A program made the position numbers and the translations under genes. A stretch of 64,000 nt of DNA from Paracoccus albicereus (lineage in GTDB: Bacteria > Pseudomonadota > Alphaproteobacteria > Rhodobacterales > Rhodobacteraceae): contig NZ_JAKZEU010000002.1 of NCBI RefSeq assembly GCF_024359525.1, forward strand, positions 992,001-1,056,000. The letters are read 5' to 3'. Of this stretch, positions 1 through 8,871 are shown in pieces (the first letter of the stretch is position 1; each line of letters opens with the position of its first letter). The notes beneath the pieces were generated by a model that was given only the letters and a program-made list of their open reading frames with translations, was not told the DNA's origin and did not search any database.

Positions 1-966
1 GCCCTGCTGAAGCGCGACCGTCTCCATCCGACGGATGGTGTTGTCGATGACCGAAGGGTTGTAGACCTCGCCCCGCCGAACGCGGTTCTGCGCCTGGAAC
101 TGTGCTGCGTCGATGCCGGGGATTTGCGACACCGTGGTGACGTTACCGAACCGGAAGCGCTGCCCTTCCTGGATGTTGAAGGTCACGTAGAACGCATCGC
201 GTTCGCGCGTGATCTCGGGCGCGATGGCCTGGACCCGGAAGTCGGCATAGCCACGCGAGCGATAGAAGTCGGTCAGCAGCTGCTGGTCCAGTGGGATGCG
301 ATCAGGCTGAAACGTGTCCGAGCGGATGAAGCGGCGCAGGATCCCAGCCTGCTTGGTCTCCAGCACTTGACGCAGGCGGCGATCCGAAAACGCGCGGTTG
401 CCCGTGAAGCCGATGCGCTCGATCTCTGTCAGGTCGCCTTCGCGGATCTCGAAGACCAGATCGACGCGGTTGCCGTCGCGGCGAATGATGCGCGGATCGA
501 CCCGCGCGGCCAGCCGCCCTTCGGATGCGTAAAGCCGCGCGATCGCGTTGGCGTCGGCCAGCGCCTGGCTTGGTTGATAGACCCGCCGAGACTGCGACTG
601 AACCACCGAAGCAAGACGTTCATTATTCAGGCGGCGATTGCCCTCGAAGTTGATGATGTTGACCGTCGGATATTCCTGAACCCGGATCACCAGCGTCGAT
701 CCTTGCGGGATAACCTCGACCGTTTCGAACAGGCCCGAACCCAACAGACGTTGCGTGGCGTCGTTCAGCTCGCCCGCCGAAACCTCCTGCCCGCGCGCGA
801 CGTCGGCATAGGACAGGATCGTCTCGGGCTCGATCCGCTGCGCGCCTTCGATCTGAACATTGCTGAACTGATAGGCCGAGGCGGGGGTCGCGACCATTCC
901 CGCCGGCGTCGCCAGCGCCAGTATCAGGGCAAGCGCCGTGGCCTGCTTACCGTGTTTCCGTGTCAT
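1..966 (-). CDS. bamA: BamA, outer membrane protein assembly factor (5' part; runs off left edge)
   Basis: This is the N-terminal 322 codons of BamA, the outer-membrane beta-barrel insertase. The frame is open from the ATG at 966 to the window edge, so the C-terminal barrel is missing. The protein opens with a signal peptide (MTRKHGKQ, then an Ala/Leu-rich core ending near TPASA) followed by YQFSNVQIEG, the usual start of POTRA domain 1. Further POTRA-like segments follow (for example VNIINFEGNRRL and IERIGFTGNRAF). An AAGGGG ribosome site precedes the ATG. It is the last visible gene of the frr-uppS-cdsA-dxr-rseP-bamA series, an order conserved in proteobacteria. Confidence 0.93.
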   Translation of the reverse strand, partial: MTRKHGKQATALALILALATPAGMVATPASAYQFSNVQIEGAQRIEPETILSYADVARGQEVSAGELNDATQRLLGSGLFETVEVIPQGSTLVIRVQEYPTVNIINFEGNRRLNNERLASVVQSQSRRVYQPSQALADANAIARLYASEGRLAARVDPRIIRRDGNRVDLVFEIREGDLTEIERIGFTGNRAFSDRRLRQVLETKQAGILRRFIRSDTFQPDRIPLDQQLLTDFYRSRGYADFRVQAIAPEITRERDAFYVTFNIQEGQRFRFGNVTTVSQIPGIDAAQFQAQNRVRRGEVYNPSVIDNTIRRMETVALQQG

Positions 967-1003
967 GTCCGCCCCTTCCGTTCCGACTGGTCCAGCCTCG
1001 GAT

Positions 1004-1026
1004 GGCCGCTTCGGCGGCCTGTTTTT
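1004..1026 (+). terminator. Hairpin with TTCG loop followed by a T run
   Basis: A 6-bp GGCCGC/GCGGCC stem closes a TTCG tetraloop (1004-1019) and is followed on the plus strand by TGTTTTT. It has the form of an intrinsic terminator, but in the plus direction, while both flanking genes (bamA and rseP) lie on the minus strand. On the minus strand no T run follows, so it may be an mRNA processing or stability hairpin between rseP and bamA, or a stop for antisense transcription. Confidence 0.45.
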
Positions 1027-1077
1027 CCGAAAACCTGTATCCTTAACGGAGCGGCACTGTCAAAACGGAACGCAGCC

Positions 1078-2409
1078 TCAGGGACACAAAATATCGTTCG
1101 TGAGACCGAAAATCATCAACATGAGGACCGCTGCAAGGCCGATCGAGGTCAGCAGATTTAGTGCGCGGTCCGACGGCGGACGTCCGGTGACGGCTTCGAA
1201 GGCGTAGAACATCAGGTGGCCCCCGTCGAGCACGGGGATCGGCAGCAGGTTCAGGAAGCCGATCGCGGCGGACAGGACCGCGATCCACCACAGGAAATCG
1301 GCGCCCCCCGCACTGGCCGCATGGCCGGTGCTTTCGGCGATGCTGATCGCGCCACCCAGGTTGCAGGTTCCGATCTGCCCCGAAATCATCGCCCACATCC
1401 CAGACAGGGAACCGGTGATGATCGACCAGGTCTGCGTCACGCCCAGCCACAGCGCCTCGAACGGGCCGGCCTGACGCGTTTCCGGCGTCATGTAGCTTTG
1501 CCCACCGGTGACCCCGATCATCCAGCGCTGTTCATAGCCACCATCGGCGACGGGAAAATCCTGCTGACGCGGGACCAGGGTGAAGGCCATCGTGCCGCTG
1601 CCGGGCCGCCACACGTCCAGCGACAGCGGCTCACCTGCCGCGGCTTCGACACGGTCGCGCAGTTCGGAAAACCGCGTCAGCGGCGTGCCGTCCACCGCCA
1701 CGATGACATCGCCCGCGCGCAGCCCGGCATCGGCAGCGGCAGAGCGCGGCGCGACACCGCTGACCCGGGCCGGCATCGGATCCGGGCCGGTGACGGTGAT
1801 CTCCGATCCGTCGCGCAGCACGCGCCAATCGTGACCCGCGGCCGGCGGCAGATCCTCGACCAGTGCGTAATAGGATGACCAGTCCTCGACCGGACGGCCG
1901 TCGACGGCCAGCACCGTATCGCCGGGCTGCAATTCGTTGACCACGCCCGGGGGCGCGTCGGTGATGCCGCCGATACGAACGGTTTCCGTGGGAAGTCCCT
2001 GAACCAGCGCGAAACCGCCAAAGATCAGGATCGAGAGGATGAAGTTGAAGAACGGCCCGGCCAAAAGGGTCGAGAACCGCGCCCAAAGCGGCGCGCCGCC
2101 GAGCGTCTGTCGCGCCCGGGCCGGATCGACGGGACGACCAGTCCCGGCGCTGGCCGCATTGGCGTCGCCCAGAAAGCGGACATATCCGCCCAAGGGAAGC
2201 GCCGCGATCTGCCAGACCGTCCCGCGACGGTCACGCCGCGCAAACAACCGCGGTCCGAAGCCGACCGAAAACACCTCGGCGTAAATTCCAGACCACCGGC
2301 CCACCAGATAATGGCCCAATTCATGGATCGTGACGATCACGGAAAGCGCGATGATGAAGGCCGCAATCGTCCAAAGCGTGCCGCCGAACTGGGGAAGAAG
2401 CTCACTCAT
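1078..2409 (-). CDS. rseP: RseP, site-2 intramembrane zinc metalloprotease
   Basis: This is an inner-membrane site-2 protease that cleaves transmembrane segments such as anti-sigma factors and signal-peptide remnants. It has 443 residues, normal for the family. The zinc motif HELGH lies at residues 29-33 in the first membrane helix, and the second active-site motif LDGGH lies near residue 395. Between them are two PDZ-like regions (VNELQPGDTVLAVDGRPV and AGLRAGDVIVAVDG). The start overlaps the dxr stop by the ATGA at 2406-2409, so translation is probably coupled. It sits between dxr and bamA as in many proteobacteria. Confidence 0.95.
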   Translation of the reverse strand: MSELLPQFGGTLWTIAAFIIALSVIVTIHELGHYLVGRWSGIYAEVFSVGFGPRLFARRDRRGTVWQIAALPLGGYVRFLGDANAASAGTGRPVDPARARQTLGGAPLWARFSTLLAGPFFNFILSILIFGGFALVQGLPTETVRIGGITDAPPGVVNELQPGDTVLAVDGRPVEDWSSYYALVEDLPPAAGHDWRVLRDGSEITVTGPDPMPARVSGVAPRSAAADAGLRAGDVIVAVDGTPLTRFSELRDRVEAAAGEPLSLDVWRPGSGTMAFTLVPRQQDFPVADGGYEQRWMIGVTGGQSYMTPETRQAGPFEALWLGVTQTWSIITGSLSGMWAMISGQIGTCNLGGAISIAESTGHAASAGGADFLWWIAVLSAAIGFLNLLPIPVLDGGHLMFYAFEAVTGRPPSDRALNLLTSIGLAAVLMLMIFGLTNDILCP

Positions 2410-3563
2410 CGGGCGGCCTTTCGTCTTGCGGCCCGGTCCCAGGCCAGAACGGTCTCAAGATCGGGGGGCGGTGTCGTGAAGCCCGCCTCGCCCGACAAGG
2501 CATCAAGCGTATCAGCCACGCAGGCAGCCATATCTGTAAATCCGACACGCCCCGCGATGAAATCGTCAAGCGCCTGCTCCTTGGCGGCGTTGAAGACGGC
2601 GCCCGCCGCGCCACCAGCGGCCATCACGCCGCGCGCGAGACGAAGGGCGGGCCAACGTTCTTCATCAGGTTCGCGGAAGTTCAGCGTTCCGATCCGCGCA
2701 AGGTCCAAGACCGGCAACGGCAGGGCCTGCCGGTCTGGCCAGTTCAGCGCGTAACCGATGGCGTGGCGCATGTCGGGCGGCCCCAGATGCGCGATCGTGC
2801 CGCCGTCGAGATGGGTGACCATCGCGTGAACGATGGATTCGGGATGCACCAGCACACGGATGCGGTGCGAGTCGAGATCGAAGAACACATGCGCCTCGAT
2901 CACCTCCATCGCCTTGTTGAACATCGAGGCGGAATCGATCGTGATCCGCTGCCCCATCGCCCAGTTCGGATGGGTCGAGGCCTGAGCGACCGTCGCACGG
3001 GCAAGCTGCTCCAGCGGCCAGTCCCGGAAAGCGCCGCCCGATGCGGTGATCGTCACATGCTCGACGGTATCGAGCTTGTCCTGTCCAAGCGCCTGAAAGA
3101 TGGCTGAATGTTCCGAGTCGACCGGGATGATCTTCGCACCCGAGCGGGCGGCGGCCTGCTTGACCAGCTCGCCTGCGCAAACCAGCGATTCCTTGTTGGC
3201 AAGCGCAAGCGTGCCGCCCCGTTCAAGTGCCGCGAGACCCGGTGCCAGTCCCGCCGCGCCCACGATCGCCGACAATGTCCAATCGGCAGGCCGCTCCGCC
3301 GCCTCTGCCAATGCCGTGGCACCTGCCGCAGCCTCGACCCCCGAACCCACCAGCGCCGCACGCAGGTCATCCAGACGCTCGTCATAGGCGGTGACCGCAA
3401 CCTCGGCCTTCAGCGTCCGCGCCATTTCCGCCAGACGCGCAATATTGGCACCGCCGCTCAGCGCGACGGTTCGGAACACGTCGGCGCCCCCTGCGCGCTG
3501 AAGCAGGTCAAAGCAGCTTTCACCGACCGAGCCGGTCGCACCGAACAGGGAAATCCGTCGCAC
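2406..3563 (-). CDS. dxr: 1-deoxy-D-xylulose 5-phosphate reductoisomerase
   Basis: Dxr converts 1-deoxy-D-xylulose 5-phosphate to 2-C-methyl-D-erythritol 4-phosphate with NADPH, the committed step of the MEP isoprenoid pathway in the cytosol. The 385-residue product begins with the nucleotide-binding motif GATGSVGE at residues 8-15. It has the metal and substrate motif VDSEHSAIFQAL in the middle and the later NWAMGQRITIDSASMFNK signature. The length is normal. It lies 3 bp downstream of cdsA and overlaps rseP by 4 bp, in an operon supplying undecaprenyl phosphate and envelope precursors together with uppS. Confidence 0.96.
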   Translation of the reverse strand: MRRISLFGATGSVGESCFDLLQRAGGADVFRTVALSGGANIARLAEMARTLKAEVAVTAYDERLDDLRAALVGSGVEAAAGATALAEAAERPADWTLSAIVGAAGLAPGLAALERGGTLALANKESLVCAGELVKQAAARSGAKIIPVDSEHSAIFQALGQDKLDTVEHVTITASGGAFRDWPLEQLARATVAQASTHPNWAMGQRITIDSASMFNKAMEVIEAHVFFDLDSHRIRVLVHPESIVHAMVTHLDGGTIAHLGPPDMRHAIGYALNWPDRQALPLPVLDLARIGTLNFREPDEERWPALRLARGVMAAGGAAGAVFNAAKEQALDDFIAGRVGFTDMAACVADTLDALSGEAGFTTPPPDLETVLAWDRAARRKAAR

Positions 3564-3566
3564 TGT

Positions 3567-4397
3567 CTAGAACACCTTGGGCAGCGCGGTGATAAACCCG
3601 ATGGCCATTACGGCCAGGGTCGCCCCGGACACGGCATCGAAGCGATCCATGAAGCCTCCGTGGCCGGGGATCAGGTTCGAGCTGTCCTTGACGCCCACGC
3701 GACGCTTCAACCAGCTTTCGGCGATGTCACCCAATTGCCCGGCCAGCGCGACCAGCGGGGACAGCCAGACCAGTGTAGGGTCGCCATGTCCCGTCAGCCA
3801 CAGCGCCGCGCCCACCATCGACGCGCCGATCCAGCCTGCGACCGTGCCGGACCACGTCTTTTTGGGACTGAGCCGGGGCCAGAACTTCGGTCCGCCGATC
3901 AGCTTGCCAGCGAAATAGCCAAGAATATCAGAGACAATGACGATGCCCATCAGCCAAAGGATGAAGGGCAGACCCAAGGCTTCGCGAAAGCCCGTCAGAC
4001 CAAAACCGACCAGCAGGATCGCGATGCCGAAGATGGCGAACACCGCACGGTTGCCGCGCGCGGCACCCGGCAGACCCGAAAGGATCGGGATCAGCAACGC
4101 CACGACCGAGAACGGATTGGGCCACATCAGCGCAAGAAAGACGCAGAACCCACCCAGGCCAGCCAGCGTTGCAGGGCGCCAGCGTCCGAATACGTCGCCG
4201 TGAAGCTCCGGGCGTCGCCAGCCGGTCAGACGGGCGAGCTCCCAGAAGGTCAACGCGATGATCGCCGACATGCCGATACGCAGCGAAACTCCGACCGACA
4301 ACGCGAGCATGACGCCGATCGCCAGCAGCACCGCTGCCGAGGCGACGCGGCGCGACAGGTCGGCCCAGCGCCCCGTGCTGGCGCTTGCAGCGCTCAT
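3567..4397 (-). CDS. cdsA: Phosphatidate cytidylyltransferase (CDP-diglyceride synthase)
   Basis: This integral membrane enzyme makes CDP-diacylglycerol from phosphatidate and CTP, the precursor of all the phospholipids. I chose the ATG at 4397 because it overlaps the uppS stop as ATGA, giving 276 residues; an upstream start would run into uppS. Several hydrophobic helices are visible, and the family signature KDSSNLIPGHGGFMDRFDA lies near the C-terminus with the conserved Asp and Gly-His-Gly-Gly. Confidence 0.93.
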   Translation of the reverse strand: MSAASASTGRWADLSRRVASAAVLLAIGVMLALSVGVSLRIGMSAIIALTFWELARLTGWRRPELHGDVFGRWRPATLAGLGGFCVFLALMWPNPFSVVALLIPILSGLPGAARGNRAVFAIFGIAILLVGFGLTGFREALGLPFILWLMGIVIVSDILGYFAGKLIGGPKFWPRLSPKKTWSGTVAGWIGASMVGAALWLTGHGDPTLVWLSPLVALAGQLGDIAESWLKRRVGVKDSSNLIPGHGGFMDRFDAVSGATLAVMAIGFITALPKVF

Positions 4398-5131
4398 GCG
4401 CCGCCGAAACGCCGCTCGCGCAGACCGAAGCGATCCAGAATCGACGCCAGATGTTCGGGGGTGAAGTCCGGCCACAGAACCTGCGAAAACTCATATTCCG
4501 CATAAGCCGCCTGCCAAGGCAGGAAATTGGAGGTCCGCGTCTCGCCCGAGGTGCGGATCACGAGGTCCGGGTCGGGCTGGCCGGCGGTATCAAGGCAGGC
4601 GGACAGATCCGCCTCGGTCGGTTCGACGACGTGACCTGCAGCGATCCTGTCCGCCAGACGCCGCGACGCACGGAGCAATTCGTCGCGACCACCGTAATTG
4701 ATCGCGACCGTCAGGTTCAGACGCGTGTTTCCGGCAGTACGCGCCTCGATCCCAGTCATCAGATCCTGCAGCTTGCGATCAAGCCGCTCGCGTCCGCCGA
4801 TGAAGCGCAGCCGAACCCCTTCGGCCGCAAGGCCATCGGCCTCGCGCTCGATATAGCGGCGGAAAATCTTCATCAGGCCGAGCACTTCCTCGGTCGAGCG
4901 CTTCCAGTTCTCGGTCGAGAAGGCATAAACCGTCAGCCAGTTCACGCCCATGTCGGGACAGGCCCTAACCAGTTGCTTGACGCGCTCGGCCCCTCGGCGA
5001 TGGCCGACTAGCCGTGGCCAGCCACGGTTCATGGCCCAACGGCCGTTGCCATCCATGATGATCGCGACATGGCGCGGCTTGCCATCCGCGCCGCCGTCGC
5101 CTTGAAGCGCCCGGGCCGTTTCCGCCGCCAT
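4394..5131 (-). CDS. uppS: Undecaprenyl diphosphate synthase (cis-prenyltransferase)
   Basis: UppS condenses farnesyl diphosphate with eight isopentenyl diphosphates to give the lipid carrier for peptidoglycan. The ATG at 5131 lies 4 bp after the frr stop and gives 245 residues, the normal size. The catalytic motif MDGNGRW is at residues 26-32 with the essential Asp at 27. The later conserved blocks TVYAFSTENWKR and NYGGRDEL are present, as is RTSGETRTSNFLPWQ. It overlaps cdsA by 4 bp. Confidence 0.95.
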   Translation of the reverse strand: MAAETARALQGDGGADGKPRHVAIIMDGNGRWAMNRGWPRLVGHRRGAERVKQLVRACPDMGVNWLTVYAFSTENWKRSTEEVLGLMKIFRRYIEREADGLAAEGVRLRFIGGRERLDRKLQDLMTGIEARTAGNTRLNLTVAINYGGRDELLRASRRLADRIAAGHVVEPTEADLSACLDTAGQPDPDLVIRTSGETRTSNFLPWQAAYAEYEFSQVLWPDFTPEHLASILDRFGLRERRFGGA

Positions 5132-5135
5132 GATC

Positions 5136-5699
5136 CTAGACCTGCATGATTTCGGCCTGCTTGGCCTCGAGCGACTTGTCGATCTCACCGATCATGCGAT
5201 CCGTCAGGTTCTGGACCTCGGTCTCCCAGAATTTCTGATCGTCCTCAGGCATGCCGTTGCCCTTGGCCTTCTTGACCTGATCCATCCCATCGCGACGGAC
5301 GTTGCGAATGGCGACGCGGGCGTTTTCAGCATACTGCGCGGCGACCTTGGACAGATCGCGGCGGCGTTCCTCGTTCAGTTCGGGGATCGGCAGCATGATG
5401 ATCGTGCCGTTCAGCTGCGGGTTGATTCCCAGCCCGGATTCGCGGATCGCCTTCTCGGCCTTGCCGACCAGGGCCTTGTCCCAGATGTTGATCGTGACCA
5501 TGCGTGGTTCCGGCACGTTGACCGTTCCGATCTGGTTGATCGGCGTCGGGCTGCCATAGGCATCGACCATCACCGGCTCGACCATGCTGGCCGAAGCGCG
5601 GCCGGTCCGCAGGCTGCCGAATTCGTGGCGCAGCGATTCCATCGCGCCCTTCATCCGACGCTCGAGATCGTCGATGTCTATGTCGAGGTCTTCGGCCAT
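5136..5699 (-). CDS. frr: Ribosome recycling factor
   Basis: RRF splits post-termination ribosomes together with EF-G. The start at 5699 ([10 protein letters not shown]) gives 187 residues, the family's usual length; a longer frame upstream to 5954 is not RRF-like and overlaps purN. Typical segments are [17 protein letters not shown], the long helix [13 protein letters not shown] and the C-terminal helix ending QAEIMQV. A GA-rich ribosome site (AGAGGCGGGA) precedes the ATG. It is the first visible gene of the uppS-cdsA-dxr-rseP-bamA run. Confidence 0.95.
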   Translation of the reverse strand: MAEDLDIDIDDLERRMKGAMESLRHEFGSLRTGRASASMVEPVMVDAYGSPTPINQIGTVNVPEPRMVTINIWDKALVGKAEKAIRESGLGINPQLNGTIIMLPIPELNEERRRDLSKVAAQYAENARVAIRNVRRDGMDQVKKAKGNGMPEDDQKFWETEVQNLTDRMIGEIDKSLEAKQAEIMQV

Positions 5700-5790
5700 G
5701 TATTCCCGCCTCTGAATTTCGTTTTCACTGCTTCTAACCGCAAAGCCCCGCGCTGGCAAAGGGGATGATCGCGCGCCCGCAAGCGGTCGC

Positions 5791-6384
5791 TCAAGCGTCG
5801 GACAAATCCTGCCGTGCCAGATCGCCTTGCGCGAAGCGGCGCAGAACGGCCGGATATAGGCGATGCTCGACCGCCAGAACGCGCTTGGCGAGCGTCTCGG
5901 GATCATCGCCCGGATGGATGGGCACACGCGCCTGGCCCAGGATCGGTCCGGCATCCAGTTCCGGTGTCACCAGATGAACAGTTGCGCCGCCGAACCCGTC
6001 ACCCGCGGCGATGGCGCGGGCATGGGTGTTCAGCCCCGGGTAGAGCGGTAGCAGCGAAGGATGGATGTTGAGGATCCGTCCCGCATATCGGTCGATGAAG
6101 TCGGGCGTGAGAATTCGCATGAACCCGGCGAGGCAGATAATGTCGGGCTGCGCCGCGTCCAGCGCCTTCAGCAACGCCCTCTCGAAGCTTTCGCGGTCGC
6201 GATGCGCGCGGTGGTCGATCGCGACCGTCTCGACCCCCATGGACGTGGCCTTGGCCAGTCCACCGGCCGTCGGATCGTTCGAGGCCACCAGGACCGGGCG
6301 GGCCGGATGATCGCCTGTCATGCTTTCGAGCAGCCGGACCATGTTCGATCCGCCGCCCGAGATCAGGATCGCGACACGCTTCAC
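5791..6384 (-). CDS. purN: Phosphoribosylglycinamide formyltransferase 1
   Basis: PurN formylates GAR with 10-formyl-tetrahydrofolate in purine biosynthesis. It has 197 residues. The phosphate-binding loop GGGSNM is at residues 10-15. The folate and catalytic block [14 protein letters not shown] is followed by [19 protein letters not shown], which holds the catalytic Asn and His. The ATG overlaps the purM stop as ATGA at 6381-6384, so purM and purN form a translationally coupled pair. Confidence 0.95.
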   Translation of the reverse strand: MKRVAILISGGGSNMVRLLESMTGDHPARPVLVASNDPTAGGLAKATSMGVETVAIDHRAHRDRESFERALLKALDAAQPDIICLAGFMRILTPDFIDRYAGRILNIHPSLLPLYPGLNTHARAIAAGDGFGGATVHLVTPELDAGPILGQARVPIHPGDDPETLAKRVLAVEHRLYPAVLRRFAQGDLARQDLSDA

Positions 6385-7418
6385 GAAAGGTGGCCGGTGT
6401 AGCGGACCCCCTGCCCCGCCGTGACCGTGCCGATTTGATGCACGGTTTCACCCTCTGCCGTCAGCAGATCGGCCAAAGCCTCGGCGCGATCGGGGTCAAC
6501 GGCAAGGATCATGCCGATGCCGCTGTTGAAGGTCTTCAGCATCTCTGCCTGATCCGTGCCACCGATTTCGGCCAGCCAGCGGAAGACCGGTGGCAGCGAC
6601 CAGGCACCAAGATCGATATCGGCACCAAGGTCGTCGGGCAGCACGCGTGGCAGGTTTTCGGTGATCCCGCCCCCGGTGATATGCGCAGCGGCGTGAACAC
6701 CACCCGCGCGGATCGCCGCCAACAAAGGACGAACATAGAGGCGCGTCGGTGCCAGCAAGGCCTCGCCGACGGAGACGTCCGCGAAGGGCGCGGGATCGGA
6801 CCAGCCGAGGCCTGCGACATCGACAAGCCGCCGGACCAGCGAGTAGCCGTTGGAATGCACGCCGTTCGAGGCAAGACCCAGCAGCACATCGCCCTCTGCG
6901 ACACCCGCAGGCAGCGCCGTGCCGCGTTCCATCGCACCGACGGCAAAACCAGCCAAATCGAAGTCGCCCTTGGCATACATCCCCGGCATTTCCGCCGTCT
7001 CACCGCCGATCAGGGCGCAGCCGGACTGTGCGCATCCTTCCGCGATGCCTTCGATGACGCGCGCGCCCTCATCAACCGAAAGTTTGCCGGTCGCAAAATA
7101 GTCGAGGAAGAACAGCGGCTCCGCGCCCTGGCAGACCAGATCGTTCACGCACATCGCGACAAGGTCGATGCCGATCGTGTCGAGGTTGCCGCTGTCGATC
7201 GCGATGCGCAGCTTGGTTCCGACACCATCGGTCGCGGCGACCAGAACCGGGTCGGTGAACCCCGCCGCCCGCGGGTCGAACAGCGCGCCGAAACCACCGA
7301 GGCCATCCATCACGCCGGTCCGCTTCGTGCGTGCAGCCGCGGGCTTGATCCGCTCGACGAGGGCATTGCCCGCGTCGATATCCACACCTGCGTCGCGATA
7401 GCTGATGCCCTTGGCCAT
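6381..7418 (-). CDS. purM: Phosphoribosylformylglycinamidine cyclo-ligase (AIR synthetase)
   Basis: PurM closes the imidazole ring of AIR using ATP. The start at 7418 ([11 protein letters not shown]) has an AGGGGA ribosome site and gives 345 residues, the expected length. A longer frame to 7520 would run into the tRNA. The AIR-synthase signature [13 protein letters not shown] and the Gly-rich block [15 protein letters not shown] are both present, as is [16 protein letters not shown]. It lies directly upstream of purN. Confidence 0.96.
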   Translation of the reverse strand: MAKGISYRDAGVDIDAGNALVERIKPAAARTKRTGVMDGLGGFGALFDPRAAGFTDPVLVAATDGVGTKLRIAIDSGNLDTIGIDLVAMCVNDLVCQGAEPLFFLDYFATGKLSVDEGARVIEGIAEGCAQSGCALIGGETAEMPGMYAKGDFDLAGFAVGAMERGTALPAGVAEGDVLLGLASNGVHSNGYSLVRRLVDVAGLGWSDPAPFADVSVGEALLAPTRLYVRPLLAAIRAGGVHAAAHITGGGITENLPRVLPDDLGADIDLGAWSLPPVFRWLAEIGGTDQAEMLKTFNSGIGMILAVDPDRAEALADLLTAEGETVHQIGTVTAGQGVRYTGHLS

Positions 7419-7505
7419 GATCGTCCCCTGTCCTGCGCGCGCGACCCGCTTAGTCGAGTTTCGCTTGACCCGCAAACGGGCATTTGCGACAGCATCGCCC
7501 GCGGC

Positions 7506-7579
7506 GGGCCTGTAGCTCAATTGGTCAGAGCAGGGCGCTCATAACGCCTTGGTTGGGGGTTCAAGTCCCTCCGGGCCTA
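7506..7579 (+). tRNA. tRNA with CAT anticodon, probably tRNA-Ile2 (lysidine-modified)
   Basis: The sequence folds into a full cloverleaf: acceptor stem GGGCCTG/CGGGCCT, D-arm GCTC/GAGC, anticodon stem GGGCG/CGCCT with loop CTCATAA (anticodon CAT), and T-arm with TTCAAGT loop. The discriminator base is A at 7579, followed by CC in the genome. The CAT anticodon fits elongator Met or Ile2. The GC-rich acceptor and the loop flanks resemble Ile2 tRNAs, in which TilS converts C34 to lysidine. That assignment is by eye, and Met cannot be ruled out. It is convergent with the gene that ends at 7609. Confidence 0.88.
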
Positions 7580-7608
7580 CCGCGATGTCGGTCGATCCCG
7601 CCGCGATC

Positions 7609-8769
7609 TCATGCACGCGCAAGCCGATACTGCGCGACATCGGTGCGACCGACCGTGAAGGAAGCCTCGCAGGCGGCAAGGTAAAAGCGCCAGACCCGGA
7701 TGAACCCCTCGTCAAAGCCCATGGCGCGGATTTCGGGCAGGCGTGCATCGAAACGCGCCAGCCATTCGCGCAGCGTCCGCGCGTAGTCCTGACCAAAGGC
7801 ATGGACGTCCTCGACGCGCAGACCGGCGCGCTGTGCCTCGTCCTCGAACCTTTGCGGCGACGGCAGCATCCCGCCCGGGAAGATGAAGCTGCGGATCATG
7901 TCCGCGCTTTTGCGGTAGCGCGCGAAATAGCGGTCGGCGACGCTGATCGTCTGGACCATCGCGCGGCCGGTGTCGGTCAGCGCCTCGCGCAGCTTGCCGA
8001 AATAGACCGGCCAGTAGCGTTCGCCCACCGCCTCGAACATCTCGATCGACACGATGTGGTCGAAGCGGCCAGGCTCGTCGCGGTAATCCTGCAACGCGAT
8101 CTCGGCCTCGCCCCCCGCCAGCCGTCTGCGCGCGTAGTCAGCCTGACGCTGCGAGAGGGTCAGACCCTTGAGGTTAAAGTCCCCACGCTGCCCGGCCCTT
8201 TCCGCAAAGCCGCCCCAGCCGCAGCCGATTTCCAGGATCCGGCCTGACAGCCCGGACAGGTTGTCGATGATCCGGTCGTACTTACGACGCTGGGCCCCCG
8301 CGAGATCGTCACCCTGTGCGTAAAGCGCGGAGGAATAGGTCATCGTTTCATCCAGCCAAAGCGCGTAGAATTCGTTGCCCAGATCATAATGCGCCGAGAT
8401 GTTCCGACGTGATCCGGCGCGCGTGTTGCGGTTGAAAAGATAAAGCGCCCTGACCGCCAGCACCTGAAGGCGGCTGCCGTAGATATAGCGGTCGAGCTCA
8501 TCTTCGTTCACCAGCGCGAATTCCAGAAGGCGGGCAAGGTCAGGCGTGTCGCACCAACCGTCGCGATAGGCTTCGGTCATTCCGACATCGGCGCGGGCCG
8601 CAATGGCAGGAATTGTGCGCAGATCGTGGATTTGGAACTCGGCGACCGGGCCCGGCTCCGAACCCTCGAAGACGTGGGATGCACCGTCGGGAAGTGTCAG
8701 GGTCAGGCGTCCGCGACGGACACCTTCCAATGCGCGCAGGAAATCTTCGGTCAGGCGACGATCGAACAT
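7609..8769 (-). CDS. Cyclopropane-fatty-acyl-phospholipid synthase-like SAM methyltransferase
   Basis: This is a SAM-dependent methyltransferase of the CFA synthase family, which adds a methylene (or methyl) group across double bonds of membrane phospholipid acyl chains. The ATG at 8769 has a strong GGAGG site 5 bp away, giving 386 residues. The entry motif AHYDLGNEFYALWLD is at 126-140, and SAM motif I EIGCGWGG is at 180-187. The block FDHIVSIEMFEAVG follows. The C-terminal part (YARTLREWLARFDARLP) is typical of this family. It could modify a related lipid (tuberculostearate-like or furan fatty acid pathways use similar enzymes), so I give no gene symbol. Confidence 0.85.
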   Translation of the reverse strand: MFDRRLTEDFLRALEGVRRGRLTLTLPDGASHVFEGSEPGPVAEFQIHDLRTIPAIAARADVGMTEAYRDGWCDTPDLARLLEFALVNEDELDRYIYGSRLQVLAVRALYLFNRNTRAGSRRNISAHYDLGNEFYALWLDETMTYSSALYAQGDDLAGAQRRKYDRIIDNLSGLSGRILEIGCGWGGFAERAGQRGDFNLKGLTLSQRQADYARRRLAGGEAEIALQDYRDEPGRFDHIVSIEMFEAVGERYWPVYFGKLREALTDTGRAMVQTISVADRYFARYRKSADMIRSFIFPGGMLPSPQRFEDEAQRAGLRVEDVHAFGQDYARTLREWLARFDARLPEIRAMGFDEGFIRVWRFYLAACEASFTVGRTDVAQYRLARA

Positions 8770-8871
8770 GCGGTCCTCCGACGCCAACTTAGACGCGGCT
8801 CGGGCGATCGGCGCAAGTGGCGGGTCATTCGACCGGTTGCGATGCCTGTTTCCTGGGCATCCCGACCCGCG

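Noticed and set aside
124..1161. Long plus-strand open frame over bamA
   Set aside because: It is a high-GC shadow of the bamA frame on the minus strand; its translation has no family features.
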